A DNA stretch of 64,000 nucleotides, from contig NC_057841.1 in NCBI RefSeq assembly GCF_910594005.1, forward strand, positions 13,253,001-13,317,000, in the 5' to 3' direction. Made by a program: the position numbers and the translations under genes. The stretch comes from Cervus elaphus. Taxonomy: Eukaryota > Chordata > Mammalia > Artiodactyla > Cervidae. Of the stretch, positions 56,886 to 64,000 are shown in pieces (the stretch's first letter is position 1; each line of letters begins with the position of its first letter). Below the pieces are notes generated by a model. The model had not been told where the DNA came from, ran no database searches, and was given only the letters and a program-made list of their open reading frames with translations.

Positions 56886-57492
56886 ATGTGGGAGGCCTGT
56901 GCTGCCGCCTGGGTGCCTTGCGGGCTCTGTGGGGCCTCTGGGGCCTCTGGGGCCCTGTGCCACCCCGCGCTGCACAGCTGGCCCTGCTCCTCCTCCCCTT
57001 GACCACCGCCTTCAGGTGCCAGGAGCAGGCTCAGAGCACTGACCGGAGGACCACCTTGAAGACTATCTGGAAGAGTATTTGCAAGATAGACGCATCCTTG
57101 AATGCTACCTTGGGTCTCACCTGGGAGGTGAGGTCGGGCTCTGCCAGTAGAAGTGTAGCAATTGAAGTCTTCCCCACGTTATGGTTATAAACCTTCCCCA
57201 CCGAATGGATGTGTCTCTCCACTGTGTGATGATCATCTTACCATGAGCATCTCTTCCCTGACAAAGTGTTGGAACCACCACACAGGGGCTATGAGACCTG
57301 GAGCAAAAGCAAACACAACCGTGGTGAGGAGTTCCAGGATCGCCTCTCCAGGGTCCTCTGAGATGGGTAGAGAACACGAGGACCAGCTCAGGTGTTCAGG
57401 CATGTGATACCACCGTGGAGCCTGGTTCTTTAAACCTTCCTGGACAGCCAGCGAGTGGCATGCAGGTGTTGGAGAAAAAAGCTGATGTTTAA
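56886..57492 (+). pseudogene. PLA2G12A: processed pseudogene of group XIIA secretory phospholipase A2
   Basis: Frame pieces match the secreted phospholipase A2 XIIA. A leucine-rich signal-peptide-like start (LALLLLPLTTAFRC) is followed by QEQAQSTDRRTTLKTIWKSI and KIDASLNATL (frame to 57190). Another frame (57162-57407) continues with PRYGYKPSPPNGC and SSLTKCWNHH, then equivalents of the C-terminus to LDSQRVACRC near 57441-57468 and a stop at 57490-57492. Exons are fused without introns, so it is a retrocopy. There are several frameshifts; one deleted base directly follows the codon for the catalytic histidine of the CCxxHDxC motif, destroying the active site. The parent protein is about 189 residues, matching this length. 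No product is expected. Confidence 0.87.
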
Positions 57493-57870
57493 AGGAGGTG
57501 CTGGTGGGTGGTGAGTGCAGAAGAGGACAGAAGAATATAACCTTTGACGAAGAACTAATATAATTACAGCATCAGTCAGACTTGTATTTGTGAAAGGATC
57601 ATATTAAGACCTTATTTAGACATTAAAACTTCAGACTAAAGACAAAAATGGGGGAGGTTATCCTCCTGAAATTGCTGCCTCAGTGTGCCAAATTGTCTAG
57701 AGCCATCTTAGAAAGAGGTGCATGGTGAGGGGAGAATTTTTAAAAATGAAGAATCTGTAACTCAATTTTCACAACTGCATTTACTGAAAAATAAGGTCAA
57801 ATATAAAGTTCATTCATAAGGTATGTTCAACATTTTCTGAAAATATGGGGAAATCTTCATTTGAGGTATA
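57493..57870 (+). pseudogene. likely 3'-UTR part of the PLA2G12A retrocopy
   Basis: 'agaatataacctttgacgaa' and 'tttgtgaaaggatcatatta' resemble the parent 3' UTR as I remember it, so the retrocopy probably extends beyond the stop. No poly-A tract or TSD was located, so the right end is undefined. Confidence 0.4.
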
Positions 57871-57899
57871 TTTGCTTACTGTACAATTTTTTGACCATT

Positions 57900-57955
57900 C
57901 TTTTATTGAAGTGTAGTTAATTTATAATGTAAAACTTTAAATATGCACTTATGCT
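57900..57955 (-). mobile_element. L1 LINE 3' tip, antisense
   Basis: 'ttttattgaagtgtagttaa' with the following 'tttataatgtaaaac' is the antisense L1 3'-UTR end. Confidence 0.6.
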
Positions 57956-58012
57956 TGGGAAGGGCTAACTTTAATTTTTTTCTCTATTTTAATTAACACA
58001 TGAAAAGAAACA

Positions 58013-58225
58013 AGTGAAAGTGTTGGTTGCTCAGTAGTGATTGAGTCTTTGTGGCTGCATGTACTGTAGCCCACCATGTTCCTCTGTCCATAGAATTCTC
58101 CAGGTAAGAATACTAGAGTGGGTAGCCGTTCCCTTCTCCAGAGGATCTTCCTGACCCAGGAATTGAACCCTGGTCTCCTACATTGCAGGCAGATTCTTTA
58201 CTGTCTAAGCTACCAGGGAAGCCCC
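58013..58225 (-). mobile_element. Bov-tA SINE, full length
   Basis: Antisense copy from the tail 'gtgaaagtgttggttgctca' to the head 'ctaagctaccagggaagccc'. Confidence 0.94.
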
Positions 58226-58381
58226 ATATAATGTAGTGTTTTTTCCATAACTCATTGAGCCTTTGTATAAGTCAAAGTTCTATTCACGACATGACTAGTT
58301 ACAAGGACAAGGTTTCCATGTCTTTTTCTTTTGTAAAATTGGAATCATCTGCTGGAAACTCTTAGGGAACAAAACTAGGAT

Positions 58382-58590
58382 GTGTGTTGCTCAGTCATGT
58401 CCAACTGTTTGTGACCCCACGGACTATAGCCCACCCACCAGGTTCTTCTGTCCATGGAACTTTCCAGGCAAGAATACTGGAGTGGGTGGCCATTTTCTAC
58501 TCTAGGGGATCTTCCCGACCCAGGGATTGAACTTGAGTCTCCTGCATTGCTAGATGGATTCTTTACCACTGTTCTACCTGGGAAGCCCCC
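58382..58590 (-). mobile_element. Bov-tA SINE with perfect 10-bp TSD
   Basis: Antisense full copy. 'aaactaggat' is present at 58372-58381 and 58591-58600. A 4-bp duplication ('cacccacc') occurs in the body near 58432. Confidence 0.95.
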
Positions 58591-58610
58591 AAACTAGGAT
58601 ATCTAGGTAT

Positions 58611-58638
58611 TAATGTAATGTGTAATGTAATGTAATGT
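58611..58638. repeat. (TAATG)n short tandem repeat
   Basis: Imperfect pentamer repeat 'taatg' with one 'tgtaatg' variant. Confidence 0.8.
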
Positions 58639-58823
58639 GCCTGGAAGGTGAACATAATTCAGAAGCATAGCCACTCCCACTGTATGAGTCACTCATAACA
58701 AATGTCATATTTTGCTATAACTTTTAGCCTAAATTGGAGAAATGATAGATTTAATGAGAGAAAAGCTGTTTAAACATACACATGAGAGCATTATATATGG
58801 TTATGCTTTGGTATTTATTCCCC

Positions 58824-58976
58824 AGTACTTGCTCCTCATCGTGGTTTCTGGGATATTTTTAAAAGAATGTAAACTGTTTGTAAACAGTAAACAGTAAACT
58901 GTTTGTAAACAGTAAAATGTAAACTGTTTATATTCTTTTAAAAATATCCCAGAAACCATGATGAGGAGCAAGTACT
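58824..58976. repeat. long near-perfect palindrome (45-bp arms)
   Basis: Arms 58824-58868 and 58932-58976 are reverse complements at 44 of 45 positions; the one mismatch is a CG/CA difference as from CpG deamination. The 63-bp spacer is itself built of alternating 'gtaaactgttt' and 'gtaaacagt' units. No transposase, tRNA head or known family was recognised. Confidence 0.93.
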
Positions 58977-58987
58977 TTTAATTTAAG

Positions 58988-59369
58988 GATTTCCTTGGTG
59001 GTACAGTAGATACAGACCTGTCTGCCAATGCAGGGGATACAGGTTCGATCTCTGGTCTGGGAAGATTCTACATGCCAAGAGCAACTAAAACCTGTGCACA
59101 ATTACTGAGTCCCACTGTAGGGCCTGCAAGCTGCTACAGTGAAGCAACTACTGTGTATTGTAACTACTGTGTATTGCAACTACAAGCTGCAACTACTGAA
59201 GCCCGTGTACCTAGGACCCTTGCTCTGCAACAAGAGAAACCACCACAGTGTGAGACCTGTGCACTGCCATGAAGAGAAGTCCCTGATCTCCACAACTAGA
59301 AAAGCTCGTGTGCAGTGATGAAGACCTAGTACAACCACAGATAAATAAATTAATTAATTTTTAAAGAGA
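58988..59369 (+). mobile_element. CHR-1-type tRNA SINE, long form, with TSD
   Basis: Sense copy: head 'tttccttggtggtacagtag', B-box region 'caggttcgatctctgg', body with repeated 'caactactg' motifs, tail 'ataaataaattaattaattt'. TSD 'taatttaag' at 58979-58987 and 59370-59378. It inserted 3 bp from the palindrome. Confidence 0.9.
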
Positions 59370-59378
59370 TAATTTAAG

Positions 59379-59881
59379 CTGAGTTACAAAGCATTATATA
59401 CAAGAACTCATTTTCTAGATTTTTAATAAAATTTTATCCAAAATAGAAAAAAAAAAGAATGTAAACTGAGTGGTCCTAATAAAAAATTGTTCATGATAAA
59501 AAAAGAAAAATATTCAATTGAAGGGTTTAAATAAATTATTACACAGATAAAAGTTAACATTTCATATTTATATATTGTTTTACACTGTAGGTATATATTA
59601 CTAAAATAGTGTAGTAAATAGTGTGAGGGGGCATTATACTTCATCTACATCCCTAAAATTTAATCTATTCAAATTGATCCAAAAATTGCATTAGGAAAAG
59701 AACAGATCATATAATATTCAGACTCTCATTATATTTAGCCATTTAATGGAGGTTAAAATAATAGACTGATTAAAACTTTAAAAAAATTATCTTTATGAGT
59801 TATGTATTTGCTGAAAAGTCACAATTCATTGGTGGTATAATCATATTTTTTTTTTGATTCAAATAATAATTTCCTTGGTTC
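59379..59881. other. AT-rich unique sequence
   Basis: Contains an A-run (59447-59456) followed by 'aaaagaatgtaaactg' (59453-59468), which repeats the inner left arm of the palindrome at 58861-58876. Otherwise nothing recognised. Confidence 0.4.
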
Positions 59882-60229
59882 TGTCTCACAACAGCAAAGA
59901 TTTGAAACAGTAGACCAGTGTCACATATAAGTTATAGCTCAGTTTTATTTGGCAAGCAAAGGAAAATAAATCCTCAAGGTATGAGGGTGGGCTCACCCAA
60001 AAGAAGAGAGGGGCTCAATTTTGGCTCCTCTTTATATTTTTTTTTCTCCTCCCCGTGAGCCTGCCCTATGCAAATTGGGCTAGCCAGGAGGGCTGTTTGT
60101 TTCACCTGAGTTTCTCACTGTGGTCCTCAGATTTTCTTTTCTTCCATTTTCACAGGCTTTTCCGTTCTTTGTCTTTTAGCCACTGCCATTTTGGACTCCT
60201 TTTTCCTCTTCTAACTACCTAGCAATTTC
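59882..60229 (-). mobile_element. LTR of a class I (ERV1-like) element, antisense
   Basis: Minus-strand unit begins TGAAATTGCTAGG (60229) and ends TTGTGAGACA (59882). It has a CCAAT box (60078-60074), TATA 'aaatataaag' (60039-60030) and AATAAA (59949-59944) with correct spacing for U3-R-U5. No internal viral sequence lies beside it. I found no target-site duplication with these edges, so one boundary may be off. Confidence 0.68.
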
Positions 60230-60374
60230 ACTTTAGGGAAAATTCTAGAATATTCCAGTAATTTTTGTTTCCAGTCTACTTTGAGATTTCTGTCTCATAC
60301 TTTTCAAAGTTCCTTCTCTCTACTATATTAAAGTAGGCTTCAGTTTGAACTCTTATTTAAGGTTGAAGAGTGTG

Positions 60375-60425
<51 letters not shown>

Positions 60426-60608
60426 CATATATGTTTTTCTAAGTGAAAGAAGTTTAAAAGTTCCCTGCATTATCATATCCCACATGGAATGTTGTTTGTG
60501 GTCTGGAGAATAAAAGATGGAATATTCAAATTCAAGGATACTACAGGGTCAAGTAAACAGAAATATACCTGAGTAGGGTGAATAATTAAAACAACTGTCA
60601 ATATTTTA
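60230..60608. other. unique sequence with (GA)n
   Basis: Contains the GA microsatellite listed separately; nothing else recognised. Confidence 0.4.
60379..60421. repeat. (GA)n microsatellite
   Basis: About twenty consecutive GA dinucleotides. Confidence 0.95.
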
Positions 60609-63017
60609 CACCCAAAAAAGGTGTCCTTTTCATTATAGGGGACTGGAATGCAAAAGTAGGACGTCAAGCGATACCTGGAGTAACAGGCAAATTTGGCCTT
60701 GGAGTACAAAATGAAGGGTAAAGGCTAACAGGGCTTGCCAAGAGAATGCACTGGTCATAGCAAACACTCTTTCAACAACACGAGAAGACTCGATACATGG
60801 ACATCACCAGATGGTCAGTAATGAAATCAGATTGATAATATTATTTGCAGACAAAGACGGAGAAGCTCTATACAGTAAGCAAAAATAAGACTTTGAGCTG
60901 ACTGTGGCTCAGATCATGAACTCATCGCCAAATTCAGACTTAAATTGAAGAAAGTAGGGAAAACCACTAGACCATTCAGGTATGACCTAAATCAAATCCC
61001 TTATGATTATACAGTGGAAGTGAAAAATAGATTCAAGGGATTAGATCGGATATTCAGAGTACCTGGTGAACTATGGGTGGAGGTTCATGACATTGTACAG
61101 GAGGCAGTGAACAAGACCATCCCCAAGAAAAAGAAATGCAAAAAGGCAAAATGGTTGTTTGAGGAGGCCTTACTAATAGCTGAGAAAAGAGAAGTGAAAG
61201 GCAAAGGAGAAAAGGAAAGATACACCCATTTGAATGCAGAGTTCCAAAGAATAGCAAGGAGAGATAAGAAAGCCTTCCTCAGTGATCAGTGCAAAGAAAT
61301 AGAGGAAGACAATAGAATGGGAAAGACTAGAGATCTCTTCAAGAAAATTAGAGATACCAAGGGAACATTTCATGCAAAGATGGTCAATAAAGGACAGAAA
61401 TGGCATGGATCTAACAGAAGCAGAAGATATTAAGAAGAGGTAGCAAAAATACACAGAAGAACTGTACAAAAAAGATCTTCACGACCCAGATAATCACGAT
61501 AGTGTGACCACTCACCTAGAGCCAGACATCCTGGAATGCGAAGTCAAGTGGGCCTTAGGAAGCATCACTACAAACAGAGCTAGTGAAGGTGATGGAATTC
61601 CAGTTGAGCTATTTCAAATCCTGAAAGATGATGCTGTGAAAGTGCTGCACTCAATATGCCAGCAAATTTGGAAAACTCAGCAGTGGCCACAGGACTGGAA
61701 AAGGTCAGTTTTCATTCCAATCCCAAAGAAAGGCAATGCCAAAGAATGTTCAAACTACCACATCTCACACACTAGTAAAGTAATACTCAAAATTCTCCAA
61801 GCCAGGCTTCAAAAGTACCCGAACTGTGAACTTCCAGATGTTCACGCTGGATTTTGAAAAGTGAGAGGAACCAGAGATCAAATTGCCAATATCCGTTTGG
61901 TCATTTAGAAAGCTAGAGGGTTCTAGAAAAACATCTATTTCTGCTTTATTGACTATGCCAAAGCCTTTGACTGTGTAGATCACAATAAACTGTGGAAAAT
62001 TCTTAAACAGAAGAGAATACAAGACCACCTGATCTGCCTCTTGAGAAATGTGTATGCAGGTCAAGAAGCAACAGTTAGAACTGGACATGGAACAACAGAC
62101 TGGTTCCACATTGGGGAAGGAGTATGTCAAGCCTGTATATTGTCATCTTGCTTATTTAACTTATGTGCAGAGTACATCATGAGAAATGCTGGGCTGGATG
62201 AAGCACAAGCTGGAATCATGATTGCTGGGAGAAATATCAATAACGTCAGATACGCAGAAGACACCACCCTTATGGCAGAAAGTGAAGAAGAACTAAAGAG
62301 CCTCTTGATGACAGTGAAAGAGGAGAATGAAAAAGTTGGCTTAAAACTCTGCATTCAGAAAACTAAGATCATGGCATCCGGTCCGATCACTTCATGGCAA
62401 ATAGATGGGGAAACAGTGGAAACAGTGACGGACTTTATTTTTTTAGGCTCCAAACTCACTGCAGAGGGTGACTGCAGCCATGAAATTAAAAACACTTGCT
62501 CCTTGGAAGAAAAGTTATGACCAACCTGGACAGCATATTAGAAAGCAGAGACATTACTTTGCCAACAAAAGTCTGTCTAGTCAAGGCTGTGGTTTCTCTA
62601 GTAGTCATGTATGGATGTGAGAGTTGGACTATAAAGAAAGCTGAGCACTGAAGAACTGATGCTTTTGACCTGTGGTGCTGGAGAAGACTCTTGAGAGTCC
62701 CTTGGACTGCAAGGAGACCCAACCAGTCCACCCTAAAGGAGATCAGTCCTGAATATTCATTGGAAGCTGAAACTCCAATAGTTTGGCCATGTGATGCGAA
62801 GAACTGACTCTTCAGAAAAGACCCTGATGCTAGGAAAGATTGAAGGTGGGAAGGGAAGGGGAAGAGAGAGGATGAGATGGTTGGATGGCATCACTGACTT
62901 GATGGACATGAGTTTGAGTAAACTCCCTGAGGTGGTGTCGGACAGGAAACCCTGGTCTGCTGCCGTCCATGGAGTCACAAAGAGTCGGACATGACTGAGC
63001 GACTGAAATTAACTGAA
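60609..63017 (+). pseudogene. BovB (RTE) LINE, longest copy, RT catalytic motif mutated
   Basis: The 2.4-kb sense copy begins in the endonuclease domain (GDWNAK near 60643) and runs through the RT to the tail. Frame pieces: 60945-61433 (linker region, 'LFKKIRDTKGTFHAKM'), 61504-61857 (N-terminal RT, 'SVFIPIPKKGNAKE'), 61930-62040 (motif A 'FIDYAKAFDCVDH'), 62041-62520 (RT palm and beyond). The catalytic YADD is YAED (62251-62262). Stops occur at 61855-61857 and twice before 61930, and there is a frameshift near 62505. Flanks 'caatatttta' (60599-60608) and 'caatgtttta' (63018-63027) form a probable TSD. It is inactive. Confidence 0.95.
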
Positions 63018-63027
63018 CAATGTTTTA

Positions 63028-63234
63028 TAGCTCATATTAGGAAGAGAAAACATCTCAGTGTAGATTTTGCTTATGTTACATTTTTAAGATGTGAAAAACC
63101 AGAATTTTAAAACTTGAAAATAATTGCAGACATATTTTTCTAGGTCTGTATTAATAGAAAGTACTCTTCTAATGCATTTTACTTTAATCATCTTAAAAAT
63201 CTTCAGGAGAGACCATCTTTTTTTCTTGTGTTGT
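63028..63234. other. unique sequence
   Basis: I recognise nothing in this interval. Confidence 0.4.
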
Positions 63235-63620
63235 TTCAGGTTAGTGTGTCTGTTAAGTTTCTGGATCAGTTTACCATCCGAATCAATAGACTGAGTAGGG
63301 CAGGTTGCTCTCCCCAATGTTAGTGTGCCCCCGTGAGGAAGAGAATTTTCCTTCCTGACTGTCTGGAGCTGGGAGACTTGTTTTTCCCAGCCTTCAGAAG
63401 CAGAGGGAAACATCCGCCCCTCTAGGGTCTGAAATCACTGGAGCCTTGCATTGTTGGGTTTCTTGCTTCTCAGGCCTTTGAACTTGGACTAGAAGTAAAA
63501 CATAAACACCGCTGGGTCTCCAGATTGCTGACTGCAGATCTTGGGACTTCTTAGCTTCTCTAATTGCCAATTACTTTGAATAAATTTTCGTTCTATACAA
63601 TACATACATCCTACGGACTC
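63235..63620 (-). mobile_element. MLT2-like (ERVL) LTR fragment, antisense
   Basis: Antisense MLT2-type series: 'atcaatagactgagtagggc' near 63282, 'tctcaggcctttgaacttgg' near 63469, 'tgggtctccagattgctgac' near 63513, 'cttgggacttcttagcttct' near 63540, 'gaataaattttcg' near 63578. An ancient ERVL-related LTR. Confidence 0.72.
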
Positions 63621-64000
63621 TGTTAGATGCCAGGAATAGAGCCAGGTATGGGTTCAGTTAGATGCCAGGAAAAGACAAGATGGCCAAATCCTAAGCACTT
63701 CCAAGGTAGTAGCATTATTACCAAATAATTTCATAAATTCAAAAATAATTTAAATTTATCCCAGATGTTTAAAGGAAATTCATTCTTTTTTTTTTTTTTT
63801 CAGAAGGAGATAATGTTTTAGAATAAGGCATTTTTTCTGACTGATACAGATATTTCAGTAATATGAGTTCCCAAGTATTCTTTGCCATATGCTTTCCATA
63901 TTAGCTATTTAATCCTGCTAATTTAATTTGAATTTACCCAGGTTTAAATTTGAACCAAAATTTTAATCTATGCATTGATAGAATAATTCTCTATCCTAAT
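63621..64000. other. unique sequence with a short direct repeat
   Basis: 'gttagatgccaggaa' occurs twice (63622-63636 and 63657-63671). A T-run lies at 63786-63800. Nothing else recognised. Confidence 0.5.

Noticed and set aside
56628..56975. 115-codon minus-strand frame with proline-rich start
   Set aside because: Its start is the antisense of the GC-rich first part of the PLA2G12A retrocopy, and the rest is unrelated flanking sequence.
1..64000. a previously undescribed biological system
   Set aside because: The window is explained by retrotransposon, LTR and pseudogene remnants plus unannotated intergenic DNA. I found no gene cluster or coordinated element set that would support such a claim.

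Overview
The window is mammalian intergenic DNA from a ruminant, most likely a bovid such as cattle or a close relative. The evidence is its repeats. BovB (RTE-clade) LINEs, Bov-tA SINEs whose tRNA-like head is followed by a BovB-derived body, CHR-type tRNA SINEs and a ruminant-type young L1 occur throughout, on top of older mammal-wide L1M, L2, MIR, MLT1 and MLT2 copies. I recognise no functional protein-coding exon, no rRNA, tRNA or small-RNA gene, and nothing bacterial or viral apart from fossil endogenous-retrovirus LTRs. All families are named from memory of their diagnostic sequences, not from a database search.

Layout. 0-12 kb: antisense L1M fragments, MIRs, Bov-tAs and an MLT1 LTR piece. 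13-17.7 kb: two BovB copies in opposite orientation, the second against an L1M. 19-21.5 kb: an MLT1 LTR, then an L1M 3' end split by a CHR-2 and a younger ruminant L1. 23-26.7 kb: a BovB-dense block with a 5'-inverted BovB, a BovB inside a MIR-type copy, and a composite Bov-tA/BovB/Bov-tA array. 27.6-29.5 kb: L2 then L1 in sense. 33-41 kb: L1M blocks, a BovB with an intact YADD motif, CHR-2s and Bov-tAs. 44.9-47.4 kb: two LTRs bounded by target-site duplications, one betaretrovirus-like (6 bp) and one gammaretrovirus-like (4 bp), with a BovB and a dimeric Bov-tA between them. 47.8-48.4 kb: an MLT1 interrupted by a Bov-tA. 49.05-49.92 kb: a second 5'-inverted BovB. 52.1-53.2 kb: a CpG-rich stretch next to a minus-strand LTR-like promoter with CCAAT, TATA and AATAAA elements. 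56.9-57.5 kb: a processed pseudogene of PLA2G12A. 58.8-59.4 kb: a near-perfect long palindrome followed by a CHR-1 SINE. 59.9-60.2 kb: another LTR. 60.6-63.0 kb: the longest BovB, with a mutated catalytic motif. 63.2-63.6 kb: an MLT2-like LTR.

No genes work together here. What can be reconstructed is an insertion history: ancient MIR/L2/L1M/MLT layers, then ruminant BovB, Bov-tA and CHR insertions, many with readable target-site duplications (TSDs), then younger LTRs and L1. The most informative items are two BovB insertions with 5' inversions of the kind expected from twin priming, the palindrome at 58.8 kb, and the CpG-rich LTR-like promoter at 52-53 kb. I did not find an undescribed functional system.
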